DNA of 64,000 bases from Ryuthela nishihirai (lineage: Eukaryota > Arthropoda > Arachnida > Araneae > Heptathelidae). How positions within the stretch are numbered: position 1 is the first letter of the stretch; each line of letters starts with the position of its first letter. Positions 20,747 to 31,602 of the stretch are shown here, piece after piece. The stretch spans positions 42,130,307-42,194,306 of the forward strand of contig JAWZYU010000020.1 in NCBI GenBank assembly GCA_038380435.1, written 5' to 3'. A model generated the notes under the pieces. It was not told the origin of the DNA, made no database searches, and saw nothing but the letters and a program-made list of their open reading frames with translations. The position numbers and the translations under genes are program-made.

Positions 20747-21794
20747 TTAAAAAGAAGTTTGTAGATTTTTTGAATGAATATAAAGCAAGTTACTTAAATT
20801 GCCCTCATAGTCACTACCTCGACTACAAATTCCATATTGTACAACAAAGAAAACCCATGCATAATGAAGCATGATCAGAATTCTTTGAGGAATAATTTTC
20901 TTTAAAAAATAAAATCTGTACAACACAAGCAAAGTTTTCTAGTTAAGAAATTTGCATGGGTTTTCCATTTCAAATTCTGATCTATAATTACACCCAGGTA
21001 TTTGAAGTTACTCACCCTTTCTGTAGATGGACAATCACAATAAGAATTATCGTAATTAATATTATGATATTTAGGGTGATTTCTACATCACAGTTCATTA
21101 AATAAGATAAATTTTGTTTCCATGGACATTTAATTGGATTTTATTTGAAGAAAATCAAAAACGCATTTGTTGTATATCTTGTTCAACTTTAAACTGAAGT
21201 TCAGTTATAACTATAGCAGAGTATACAATGTCAGTGAACCATTTAACTGTAAATTGCAAAAATCGTTGAAAAAAAAACAAGAATAGGACCTAAGTTAAAG
21301 CCCTGAGGAACCCCTTTACTAACAATCATGCAATCACTTGTTTTAGGTTCTATACAAACAGCTTGTTTCCTATTTTTCAAGTAAGACTTAAACCAATAAA
21401 ACCGTCTTATACCACTTACATAAAATTTATCCAAGAAAATTTTATGATTTACTATATCGAAAGCTTTCCTAATGTCAAGAAAAATGATTAAAGTTGTCTT
21501 TGCTTCATTTGCTTTTATCTTTCAGTAACATCTAGTATAACCTCTTCTGTGTTTCCACTCTCCCGAAATCCAGACTTTGAGTGATGGAAAAAATTCTGTT
21601 TCTGATTAAAATTTGATAATTCTAGATTTCACAACCTTTTCAATAATTTTGGAAAGGGCTGGTAAAATAGAAATTGGTTTGTAACTGTTTGCTAAATTTT
21701 TATTCCCACTTTTATATATCGAAAAAATTAAAGTACACTTCAAATCATCAAAGATGAAACCTTTTATCTTACAGCTATTTACCAAATATGTCAA
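20747..21794 (-). pseudogene. LINE reverse transcriptase remnant (Jockey/CR1-like)
   Basis: Minus strand, N to C. 21794-21606 contains YKPISILPALSKIIEKVVKS, the classic Jockey/CR1 early RT motif. 21434-21243 contains IRRFYWFKSYLKNRKQ and VSKGVPQGFNLGPIL, the PQG-LGP motif. About 21060-20950 reads ERVSNFKYLGVIIDQNLKWK. 20932-20747 contains YGICSRGSDYEGNLSNLLYI, the end of ORF2. The YxDD catalytic box is not visible, and several frameshifts and stops separate the pieces. Upstream endonuclease is absent. The element is dead and 5'-truncated. Confidence 0.85.
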
Positions 21795-21896
21795 AATATG
21801 AACATGCTATCTGCAAAAAATTCTTTAACATTTCGAAATGCAGATCGCGAGACTGGCGCTCTATAGAATCAACTAACACCATCTCCTTTCCAAAAA

Positions 21897-22187
21897 ATTT
21901 CTCCGCCTTGCCCACGGTCAGTAGGGGACACCGATGGGCTTGGAAAGGCTGCCGTCCGACGGATGGGACGTTAAGCCGTGGCCCCGTGTGCGGGAGAGCC
22001 ATACCCTGTGCACGTTAAAGAACACGCTGGATGGCCTTGACGGGAGGCTACCATCTGTCTACCATCAGCTATTCCAGTGGGTCCCCTCCCCCAACCTTCT
22101 CTGAGCCTTCGGGGTCAATGTGACCTGGCCATTTAGCCCATGGTGTGCAAAAAAGTGCCGCTCAGAGGTAAAACAACCCAACCCAAC
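21897..22187 (+). mobile_element. SINE-A, 5'-truncated
   Basis: Perfect TSD CCTTTCCAAAAA (21885-21896, 22188-22199). Lacks the tRNA head. Confidence 0.95.
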
Positions 22188-22199
22188 CCTTTCCAAAAA

Positions 22200-23229
22200 C
22201 AAATGCACACATATAGTGCATAATACCCCTCACCAATCAAACGGATTCAGCCTTTGTTTAGGTTGGTTTTAGCTTTTTCTGCAAACTGCTAGTATGATCG
22301 AATCGTCTGAATAGTGTATGCATTTCGTTCATTTTGTGTAAGAGTGTGTTATCGCCATTGCCGGATAACGTGGGATTGAATCCAATGAATGCAATGTGTG
22401 TTAACCAAACGAATGTGTCCATCACGGCAACTCTCCTTCTCATTCTGCATTATCAGCGAAGCAATTTTTGATCTACAACCAAGCCCACTAGGATGCAACA
22501 CTCACTCAAATGAAATGGACCCATTTCGACGACGATTAGATGCGATTAATTTACAATTAATCCTTTGCATATTAATGCAATTTAATTGCATTAATATGCA
22601 AAGGATTAGATGTATAATATGCAAAGGATTAGAAGGCTAGAATTCTGGAAATAGGGAAGGGGGATGTCCCACTTGCCCCTTATTATGCGACGGGCGAGAT
22701 ATGGCAAAGTTCTTGTGTCGGTTACCCGTATTACCGAATTTTTTTTGTCTTAGTCAATTTGTAGACTTCAAATTATAGTATTCTTCTAGATAGAAATACC
22801 AGGCTTTTAAGGTTACTACCAGTAAGTTGAGAGGTTCTTTGTTTCGTTTCTTTCATTGACGAAAGCCTTGTTTTCACGATTGGCGGACATTTTTTGATCA
22901 GTCCTTTTACCCATGTCGCTTCTTTACTCAGTATATCTCTTTATATCAGTATGTCTTATCTTAGTACAGCTTTACTCAGCCAATATGCTTCCAATGCTGG
23001 TAATGCGGGTAAATGCGTATTATTTTACGCATGGCCGGATGTTTTTTTGTTTGCAGAGATAAAAGTTCCCAGTGTTTGTTTTTACTACACAGTGTGATTA
23101 GAAATGATTTCAGAAGTTTAATAAATTTAAAAAAAAAACTGAAAGACGTATAAAAATGAAACTTACACTACTGCAAAGAACAATTTTTTAAAAATAAATA
23201 TGAAGGAAAAGTAACTAATATATTTAATA
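22200..23229. other. Unassigned sequence
   Basis: Apart from the 22558-22608 palindrome, no gene or repeat was recognised. Short open frames on both strands lack any domain. Confidence 0.45.
22558..22608. repeat. Perfect 51 bp palindrome
   Basis: Arms of 25 bp around a single central T, beginning TAATCCTTTGCATATTAATG. The outer 16 bases (ATATGCAAAGGATTAG) then recur as a direct repeat at 22618-22633. Confidence 0.9.
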
Positions 23230-23241
23230 CACTTGCAGTTG

Positions 23242-23622
23242 GGGGGATGGCTCAGTCGGTAGCGCGCCAGGCTCGTAATCTGTAGTTCCCAGGTTCGAGT
23301 CCCAGCTGGGTCAACGTTGAGATTTATTTCCGCAAAACTTCCCTCCCTGCCCAAGGTCAGTAGGGGAAACCGATGGGCTTGGAAAGGCCGCCGTCTGTCG
23401 GATGGGACGTTAAGCCGTGGCCCCGTGTGCGGGAGAGCCATACCCTGTGCACGTTAAAGAACACGCTGGATGGCCTTGACGGGAGGCTACCATCTGTCTC
23501 CCAACAGCTGTTCCAGTGGGTCCCCTCCCCCAACCTTCTCTGAGCCTTCGGGGTCCATGTGACCTGGCCATTTAGTCCATGGTGTGCAAAAAAGTGCCGC
23601 TCAGAGGTTAAACAACCCAACC
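23242..23622 (+). mobile_element. SINE-A, full length
   Basis: Perfect TSD CACTTGCAGTTG (23230-23241, 23623-23634). Confidence 0.95.
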
Positions 23623-23634
23623 CACTTGCAGTTG

Positions 23635-23892
23635 CTTGATAGTTAGATCGGCTGAGAGGGACCCATTTCACTGCTACTGCTTTCATCTGATCGAAATTTC
23701 TTCCCTTTTTCCGAGAGCACGGTTAGCTCAGTCGATGGCGTGCCAGATAACGCTACTTGATAAAAAAAAAACACCATAACCAATCAATTTAAATCTCATT
23801 TTCATACTAAATCTTCGATACTAAGTAAAAACATTTCTTTCAGTATTTAGAGTTATGGAAACCAGAATATTTAATCAGTCATTTAATCAGTC
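23635..23892. other. Unassigned; tRNA-like A-box scrap
   Basis: At 23717-23745 the plus strand reads GGTTAGCTCAGTCGATGGCG, an A-box-like stretch with no B box. Probably a SINE head fragment. Confidence 0.35.
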
Positions 23893-24088
23893 CCGGGGCA
23901 AGGCATGGATGTATGTGTCGTTTTTCTGCTGAGGTCCTGCCATCCTCTCAGACCTTCTACTTTGGCATATAAACTGACAGGCTTCTGTCAGACCTCTGTG
24001 GCAAGCAGCTGCTTGAGGAGGTATTTACTGTGCCTTGGCTTTACTGTAACCCCCTGCATGAAATAAATTATTATTATTATTATTATTT
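23893..24088 (+). mobile_element. SINE-B, headless copy
   Basis: The body matches the copy at 17741 from GGCAAGGCATGG onward. It continues past it to TGTGCCTTGGCTTTACTGTA and a (TTA)n tail, showing the fuller 3' end of the family. The tRNA head is missing. Confidence 0.8.
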
Positions 24089-24429
24089 AACGTAAAGGAA
24101 TATTATGCTTTCACTCTTGTCGTATTCATTTTGCTTGCAACAGATTTTTTATTCTCTTCAGCAGTAGAAAAATAAATGACACCAATAATCAGTGTTGCTA
24201 ATCATGTAAGCAACTGATTATGTACCAATAGAATCACACGAAACAAAAAAGCTTTAACAACGGAATAATATGAAACGAGAATTCATTAGTAAGATTCTAT
24301 ACTTCACAATGGCACAACAGGCACACCAAACATTTACGCGTATTTATCTATTTATAATAATTTAAGATTTTTTGAAGACTTTTTGAAGATTTTGAAGTTT
24401 TTTGATATGCCTATATTACAAAAATAGGC
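24089..24429. other. Unassigned AT-rich sequence
   Basis: Nothing recognised. Confidence 0.45.
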
Positions 24430-24525
24430 AAAACTTTTAGTTCTAGACGTTTTATCAAAGACGGTATACCTCAAGGATCTATTTTAGAGCCTTTACTCTT
24501 TTTGATGTACATTAATGACGTGGGG
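24430..24525 (+). pseudogene. LINE reverse transcriptase fragment
   Basis: A 32-codon frame whose core reads DGIPQGSILEPLLFLMYIND, matching the conserved PQGS-LGP-LF-YIND block of Jockey/CR1-type reverse transcriptases (Gly of LGP is Glu here). Upstream and downstream RT motifs are absent. A short relic. Confidence 0.8.
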
Positions 24526-24529
24526 ACAC

Positions 24530-24660
24530 TAATTTAAAAAAGGTCTATAGAGCGGTCCTATAGAGACACTAATATATAAAAAGGTCTATAGAGCGGTCCT
24601 CCCCCACCCACTTTTTAAGTGGGTGGGGGTGGGGGGACCGCTCCACAGCGAATCAGCTTT
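24530..24660. repeat. Direct repeats plus strong G/C-rich hairpin
   Basis: The motif AAGGTCTATAGAGCGGTCCT occurs twice (about 24540 and 24582). The second runs into a hairpin: CCCCCACCCACTT, TTT, AAGTGGGTGGGGG, flanked by GGTCC/GGACC and AGCGG/CCGCT. The right arm, with G runs of 3, 5 and 6, could form a G-quadruplex. Possibly the end of an unknown DNA transposon. Confidence 0.6.
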
Positions 24661-25085
24661 AAAGTCCGCATTATACGGTTGTTACCTGTATTGATATCAA
24701 GCTTTATGGTAGTAGCTCTTCGAACCTGATCAAAAATTAAAAAAAATATATGTATTCAATATATGAAATTGAAACATTAAATACTGAAATAATAGTTACG
24801 GAAACGTATATTTATTTTATTAAATTGTTTGAAACAATGCCAATTATTATTCAAGTTATAATTGGTTTTTGAGGTAAATTCTTATGACTTAAGATGAAGA
24901 TTGATGAGATCTTTTTTTTATTGATCAAAGATCTGGGATCGGAGACCATCCAGTCTCCATTATGAATGTCATTCCCCATCAAGGATTAAAAGGTTCGACA
25001 ATCGGAATGGAACGAAGGAAACTATTCTCGTATAATCAGAGGACAGAAATATTACCCTGGGTCGCATGTGTCGAGTCTAAAACAC
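24661..25085. other. Unassigned AT-rich sequence
   Basis: Left flank of the 36 bp array; nothing recognised. Confidence 0.45.
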
Positions 25086-27157
25086 ACTAGTATACAGCTG
25101 CAGTTAAATATCTAATCAGCAACTAGTGTACAGCTGCAATTAAATATCTAATCAGCAACTAGTGTACAGCTGCAGTTAAATATCTAATCAGCAACTAGTG
25201 TACTAGCAATTAAATATCTAATCAGCAACTAGTGTACAGCTGCAGTTAAATATCTAATCAGCAACTAGTGTACTAGCAATTAAATATCTAATCAGCAACT
25301 AGTGTACAGCTGCAGTTAAATATCTAATCAGCAACTAGTGTACAGCTGCAGTTAAATATCTAATCAGCAACTAGTGTACTAGCAATTAAATATCTAATCA
25401 GCAACTAGTGTACAGCTGCAGTTAAATATCTAATCAGCAACTAGTGTACAGCTGCAGTTAAATATCTAATCAGCAACTAGTGTACAGCTGCAGTTAAATA
25501 TCTAATCAGCAACTAGTGTACAGCTGCAATTAAATATCTAATCAGCAACTAGTGTACAGCTGCAGTTAAATATCTAATCAGCAACTAGTGTACAGCTGCA
25601 GTTAAATATCTAATCAGCAACTAGTGTACTAGCAATTAAATATCTAATCAGCAACTAGTGTACAGCTGCAGTTAAATATCTAATCAGCAACTAGTGTACA
25701 GCTGCAGTTAAATATCTAATCAGCAACTAGTGTACAGCTGCAGTTAAATATCTAATCAGCAACTAGTGTACAGCTGCAATTAAATATCTAATCAGCAACT
25801 AGTGTAAGCTGCAGTTAAATATCTAATCAGCAACTAGTGTACAGCTGCAGTTAAATATCTAATCAGCAACTAGTGTACAGCTGCAGTTAGATATCTAATT
25901 AGCAACTAGTGTACAGCTGCAATTAAATATCTAATCAGCAACTAGTGTACAGCTGCAGTTAAATATCTAATCAGCAACTAGTGTACTAGCAATTAAATAT
26001 CTAATCAGCAACTAGTGTACAGCTGCAGTTAAATATCTAATCAGCAACTAGTGTACAGCTGCAATTAAATATCTAATCAGCAACTAGTGTACAGCTGCAG
26101 TTAAATATCTAATCAGCAACTAGTGTACAGCTGCAGTTAAATATCTAATCAGCAACAAGTGTACAGCTGCAGTTAGATATCTAATTAGCAACTAGTGTAC
26201 AGCTGCAATTAAATATCTAATCAGCAACTAGTGTACAGCTGCAATTAAATATCTAATCAGCAACTAGTGTACAGCTGTAGTTAAATATCTAATCAGCAAC
26301 TAGTGTACAGCTGCAGTTAAATATCTAATCAGCAACTAGTGTACAGCTGCAATTAAATATCTAATAAGCAACTAGTGTACAGCTGCAGTTAAATATCTAA
26401 TCAGCAACTAGTGTACAGCTGCAATTAAATATCTAATCAGCAACTAGTGTACAGCTGCAGTTAAATATCTAATCAGCAACTAGTGTACTAGCAGTGAAAT
26501 ATCTAATCAGCAACTAGTGTACAGCTGCAGTTAAATATCTAATCAGCAACTAGTGTACTAACAGTTAAATATCTAATCAGCAACTAGTGTACTAACAGTT
26601 AAATATCTAATCAGCAACTAGTGTACAGCTGCAGTTAAATATCTATCAGCAACTAGTGTACAGCTGCAGTTAAATATCTAATCAGCAACTAGTGTACAGT
26701 TGCAGTTAAATATCTAATCATCAACTAGTGTACAGCTGCAGTTAGATATCTAATTAGCAACTAGTGTACATCTGCAGTTAAATATCTAATTAGCAACCAG
26801 AGTACAGCTGCAGCTAAATATCTAATCAACAACTAGTGTACAGCTGCAGCTAAGTATCTAATCAGCAACTAGTGTACAGCTGCAGCTAAATATCTAATGA
26901 GCAACTAGTGAACAGCTGCAGTTAGATATCTAATTAGCAACTAGTGTACATCTGCAGTTAAATATCTAATTAGCAACCAGAGTACAGCTGCAGCTAAATA
27001 TCTAATCAGCAACTAGTGTACAGCTGCAGCTAAATATCTGATGAGCAACTAGTGTACAGCTGGAGTTAGATATCTAATTAGCAACTAGTATACAGTTGCA
27101 GTTAAATATCTAATTAGAAACTAGTATACAACTGCAATTAAATATCTAATTAGTAAC
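25086..27157. repeat. 36 bp satellite array, ~58 units
   Basis: Main unit is AGCAACTAGTGTACAGCTGC followed by AGTTAAATATCTAATC. A 34 bp variant, in which ACAGCTGCAGTT is replaced by ACTAGCAATT, is scattered through the array. The centre is homogeneous, while units from about 26700 to the right end diverge, as at the edge of an array maintained by unequal exchange. No long open frame. Confidence 0.97.
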
Positions 27158-27894
27158 AAATCTGAAGCTGTTCAAAATTGTCCTTTATAAATTTCGTGTT
27201 ATCAGAGGAATTCGAGGAACACGCTAAGTCGAAATTCCTTGTCGGACAATAGAAAATTTTCGCGTTAAGGGAATGTTCCCCCTGCAATTTCGTTTTTGCT
27301 TTTAAAGAATATTTATGCATGTAAAAAATATGTGTCGTCGAAACGGACCAAACTTTAATTTTTCATTAACAGATATTTCGAATTCTCCACTTTCGTGTTA
27401 AGTGTTTTCGACTCCACTAAGCTGTCAGCAAATACGTAATACGAAGCACCTGGCTTTTCTTTGTATTGGTTGTAAGAAATGCTTCAGCGATTTGTTTTGC
27501 AGAGTTAAGTCAGCATACGTAACCTGACACTCGCGAGCCCGTCGCGAGAACCTGAGTGACGGGCTGTGTTTGTGCGTGACTTAACTCGGGAAACAGTGGC
27601 GCGTCTTTCTTAGGTGCAACACTTCCACTGTAGCTGCGTCAGTTGCAAAGTTGTAAAAAAGTCCCATGTTCATGGATGGCCCTCCCAACAGAAGAAAAAA
27701 CAAACATATTTGACAAAATTTATTCAATACCTTTCAACTTTTCGGCCGAAAAATTCAAACTGTATTTGTGAACTGAAGAAAATTTCATTTCGCTGTGTTG
27801 AGTGTAGCTGGCTCAGCGTGTGTTGCTTTACATATGAGCATCGCTTCTTTTGAATACAAATGGCTAGGTGACGAACACATCAAGACAGAGAATA
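27158..27894. other. Unassigned sequence, locally less AT-rich
   Basis: Around 27500-27600 there is a stretch with CGCGAG motifs and paired GAGTTAAGTCA / TGACTTAACTC. This suggests a decayed element with inverted parts. Two overlapping frames at 27614-28061 have no recognisable domain. Confidence 0.4.
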
Positions 27895-27902
27895 GCTCCC
27901 AT

Positions 27903-28182
27903 CATGGGCGTCCGCAGAGGGGGGCAAACCGGGCCCTTGCCCTCCCCTGGGGTCGAGTAAAAAATTCCACAAATTATAATCGTAACAATTTAAACGTAAT
28001 TAATTTATATACATTATGTATGTGTTTTTGTATTGATGCAATACTGTATTCTATAATCTAATTGTGAAAACAAAACCCTAAAAAATTAAGTAATTAAATA
28101 AAAATTTATTGATATAATTATTTGTCTCCAAGCCTTGCTCCCCCCCCCCCCCCCCTTGGAAAATTTTCTGCGGACTCCCATG
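27903..28182. mobile_element. hAT-type MITE, copy 1
   Basis: 280 bp with ends CATGGGCGTCCGCAG and CTGCGGACTCCCATG. Flanked by a perfect 8 bp TSD GCTCCCAT (27895-27902, 28183-28190). The 8 bp TSD is diagnostic of hAT-like insertion. A long C run lies near the right end. A second copy is at 43324-43591. Confidence 0.9.
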
Positions 28183-28348
28183 GCTCCCATCAGTTTTAAT
28201 GTTCCATTTGAACCACAGCCAGGTGCGCAACACATTCTATTTTGTTTTATTACTTACAGGGCCCGGATCTAGAAACAAAGAGTGATGTAATTGAGCTAAG
28301 AGGCCGGATTTCCATTGCAATATAAAATTTCCCTCTCTATTTAGAGGG

Positions 28349-28637
28349 AAATTCTCCGCCCTGCCCGGTCAGTAGGGGACACCGATGGGCTTAGAAAGGC
28401 CGCCGTCCGTCGGATGGGACGTTAAGCCGTGGCCCCATGTGTGGGAGAGCCATACCCTGTGCACGTTAAAGAACACGCTGGATGGCCTTGACGGGAGGCT
28501 ACCATCTGTCTCCCAACAGCTATTCCAGTGGGTCCCCTCCCCAAACCTTCTCTGAGCCTTCGGGGTCCATGTGACCTGGCCATTTAGCCCATTGTGTGCA
28601 AAAAAGTTCCGCTCAGAGGTAAAACAACCCAAACAAC
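28349..28637 (+). mobile_element. SINE-A, 5'-truncated
   Basis: Perfect TSD CTATTTAGAGGG (28337-28348, 28638-28649). Confidence 0.95.
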
Positions 28638-28880
28638 CTATTTAGAGGGCTTTAAAACATTTCTAAAAAATGCTTGAGATGCGTAGAAGTTTAATATTTT
28701 TTTTTACCTCTCTTACTAGCATTCTCAAAATGTGTGAAGGGGAATGAACCTTTGTCTCCCACCCCTAAATCCAGCCCTGATTTCTTATTGCGGGTGGCAT
28801 TTGGTATACCGGTTGGCAGAAAACGGCAGGAGGCTAGCGCCCATTTTATCCTTTTAATTTTGTTTCAAAATAATATTTTT

Positions 28881-28925
28881 GGTGGGTGGGTGGGGGTGGG
28901 GGGTTTAGGTGGGTGGGTGGGGGGT
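28881..28925 (+). repeat. G-rich tract with quadruplex potential
   Basis: Runs of three to six G separated by single T and short spacers (GGTGGGTGGGTGGGGGTGGG and onward). Confidence 0.7.
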
Positions 28926-28989
28926 AAAAAGGTCTTTAGTGGGGGGTGGGCGATTAATAAGTCTGGTACTAGGGCTGGCATCACCTTGC

Positions 28990-29161
28990 TACTCCAGTGT
29001 CTCAAGGGCTCAGAACAGTAGGAAAAGACGACTCAATAGACAGACTTTGAAGTTTCTCCTTCAGGGCTTACGACGCTTTCTTCAACGCGCACCTGTTGTG
29101 GGTCTCTCTTATGAAGAGCTACGGTTCAACGATCCATTCGACGGACGGCGGCGTACTCGAA
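28990..29161 (-). mobile_element. Ancient SINE-A, tail-side part
   Basis: Diverged body (CTCAAGGGCTCAGAACAGTA through CCATTCGACGGACGGCGGC). Its other part resumes at 29551. The younger SINE-A at 29162 is nested in it. Confidence 0.65.
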
Positions 29162-29550
29162 GGTTGGGTTGTTTTACCTCTGAGCGGCACTTTTCTGCAC
29201 ACCATGGGCTAAATGGCCAGGTCACAAGGACCCCGAAGGTTCAGAGAAGGTTGGGGGAGGGGACCCACTGGAACAACTGTTGAGAGACAGATGGTAGCCT
29301 CCCGTCAAGGCCATCCAGCGTGCTCTTTAACGTGCACAGGGTATGGCTCTCCCGCACACGGGGCCACGGCTTAACATCCCATCCGACGGACGGAGGTCTT
29401 TCCAAGCCCATCGGTGCCCCCTACTGACCGTAGGCAGGGCGGGGAATTTTACGGAGATAAATCTCAATGCTGACCCAGCTGGGACTCGAACCTGGGAACT
29501 ACAGATTACGAGCCTGGCTCACTACCGACTGAAGCACCCCCGCCCCACAT
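29162..29550 (-). mobile_element. SINE-A, full length, nested in an older SINE-A
   Basis: Approximate TSD GTACTCGAA / GTACTCCGA (29153-29161, 29551-29559). It sits in the opposed halves of an old copy of the same family. Confidence 0.85.
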
Positions 29551-29650
29551 GTACTCCGAGCCCATTGGTGTTGCTTTTATTACTAAAGGCAGAATGGGGG
29601 TTAGCTGAGAAAATCTCAATGAAGGCACAATGGGGTATCTCAGCTGTGGA
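29551..29650 (-). mobile_element. Ancient SINE-A, head-side part
   Basis: Continues the copy interrupted at 29161 (GAGCCCATTGGTGTTGCTTT, then GGCAGAATGGGGG and a diverged CTGAGAAAATCTCAA). The tRNA head is lost. Confidence 0.6.
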
Positions 29651-29850
29651 AATGACGCTTTCGCTTCTCTCTTGAGTGCAGATGCTGCTGCCCGAATGTA
29701 AAGTGCAGAATGGGAAAATAATTCCAATTTTTTCTACCTGTCGACGCACGAAATGATTACGAAAGTTAAATTCTTCAGCTTCGAAATTGAAAAGAAAATG
29801 GAAAAGTCAGGTTCTTAATACTTTATGGAATTGTATGTTAAGTTAGAGGT

Positions 29851-30225
29851 GGTTTGTTTTAACTTTGAGCGGCATATTTACGCCCCCCCCCCCAATCGAC
29901 TAAATGGACAAGTCACAAAGATCCCAGGGTCTTCTGAAGAGAAGGTCGAGTAAAGGATGAAACTGGGAAGCTGTTATCAGACAGGTGATAGTCTTCCGTC
30001 TTTCCTGTTAGCGACCGTGTTTTTTAGCGTACATACAGAGCCACGACTTTAACGGCCCATCTGACGGACGGTTGCCTTTCCAAGCCCATTAATATCCCCT
30101 TTCTAACCGAAGACAGGGTAAAGGTTAGAGGAGATAAATATCAACGCTGACACAAGTGAGATTCGAACCTGGGAACTACAGATTGCAAACCTGACCCACT
30201 ACTGACTGAACCCAACCCCTGCCCT
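29851..30225 (-). mobile_element. SINE-A, old full-length copy
   Basis: Diverged tail (GTGGTTTGTTTTAACTTTGA), body, B box (TTCGAACCTGGGAAC) and A box remnants are all present. Confidence 0.75.
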
Positions 30226-30385
30226 TAGATAACATAAGGAAGCTGTTAGGAGACAGATGGAAGCCTTGTGTCAAAACTTCGCAGCATATTCTTTAACGTA
30301 CACAAGGTATGAGGCTCTCGCACACGGACATCACGGCTTTGACATTCCATCCGACTGACGGCGATTTTTCCAAGCCCGTAAGATA
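30226..30385 (-). mobile_element. SINE-A, old internal fragment
   Basis: Begins mid-body (AGCTGTTAGGAGACAGATGG) and ends after CCGACTGACGGCGA. It is directly adjacent to the previous copy. Confidence 0.65.
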
Positions 30386-30419
30386 GAAAAATCCACACTC
30401 CTCTCATATGGGTTTAAAT

Positions 30420-30782
30420 CTTTACATGCCACCGCCTCCACGTGAAGCTTTGTAACAAGTGTCAGGTGAATCCATTAGAACGCCTCTCGTTCGCAAATGC
30501 GAAGACCACGTCCACACCGTGTGCACCCGACATGCATTGAGCAACGTCTTCGCCAGCGATTCCCGATTTGAATCCTCTTTCTCCACCTCCTCGTCTTGCG
30601 TTTGGTGTCCAACGACAATCAGGCGAGGAATCTGCGAGGGAAAAAGAATCTGTCCCCGATGACAGGGCGCGACATCCGCAGTCAGAGAGTCGGCCAGGCT
30701 GGCACGTAGAACGGAGCAGGCGCCAGGATGAGCGCACCCCCGCAATGTGGCTGCGATATATAGGGCGTCCGGTGCATCCGTC
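30420..30782 (+). promoter_or_regulatory. GC-rich island with TATA box, possible promoter
   Basis: A sharply GC- and CpG-richer block in AT-rich surroundings. A TATATAGG box lies at 30757-30764. CACGTG-type motifs lie at about 30438, with more in the exon downstream. The island is open in several frames on both strands (for example 30422-30805 minus and 30568-30879 plus), which is expected of GC-rich DNA and not taken as coding evidence. Confidence 0.4.
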
Positions 30783-30871
30783 ACCACTTCGCCGTGCTCT
30801 GTCACACGTGCCGCTCCCGTCGCCTCACGTGCTCATCCACAATTTTCGGACACTGGCCAAGGGGATCGAAA
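30783..30871 (+). other. Possible non-coding first exon with splice donor
   Basis: Begins about 26 bp after the TATA box, at an initiator-like TCACC. It has no ATG and ends at GATCGAAA followed by GTAAGTGA (GT at 30872). The gene would run rightward. No coding exon of it was recognised in the next 33 kb, so the intron would be long. Confidence 0.35.
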
Positions 30872-31590
30872 GTAAGTGACAGTTTTTTTTTTTCTTTCTT
30901 TCTTCGATGCTTGGGAGTATCGCACGATCATCTAGCGACTGCGATTTGGTTTCTTTTTTTCTGGGTTTGAAGATCAATTAAATACATTCAGATGTAGGAA
31001 GTGTTTTTCAGGAATGTATACGATCGTAAAGTAACTCTTAATGATTATTTAATGTTGCTTTTAGTATTAGTTAAAAAAATGAGAGATTCATCAGTGTGAA
31101 TTTTTTTGATGGTGTGAAAGGTAAACGAAATTTTTTTTTCGTCTCCGAAGTTTTTTGCAAACACTAAAAGAGACTAATATCTACTATTCAGCATCAGATT
31201 ATTTTTTTCCGTTGTGGAAATCTTAATTTCAATAGAAATGAGTAAAAGAAAAATTAAACGCTTCTGAGAGGAAGTATGCTTGAGTTTTTTTGATCAATTA
31301 TTTTCTAATTAACAAATTAAGATATGTGAATCAAAATTTAAAGACCCTAGCAGTTGATTAATTATAAAAGAGAGATGTGTCAAATTTATGATCAGTGCAA
31401 AATGTTGTAGTTGACATTAGAAATGTAAACTGTGGTTGAAAAAATATTCTGAAGAAAAACTCATTAAAAAAATACAGAAATAAGTTCGCTTATGGATTTC
31501 AGAAATAAATCGTTTCTGCTTTTGAATTTAAGCATGGGATGTATTTATTACTTCAGTATGGACAATGAGTATTTAGTGCTTAGAGATAGT
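30872..31590. other. Unassigned AT-rich sequence, possible intron start
   Basis: T-rich tract right after the donor-like site; nothing else recognised. Confidence 0.4.
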
Positions 31591-31602
31591 TTTTAGGTCT
31601 AG

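Noticed and set aside
25086..27157. CRISPR array
   Set aside because: The units are contiguous 36 bp tandem repeats without unique spacers, in a eukaryotic context.
30422..30805. 127-codon minus-strand frame in the GC-rich island
   Set aside because: Several frames on both strands are open here, as expected for GC-rich DNA, and none has a recognisable domain.
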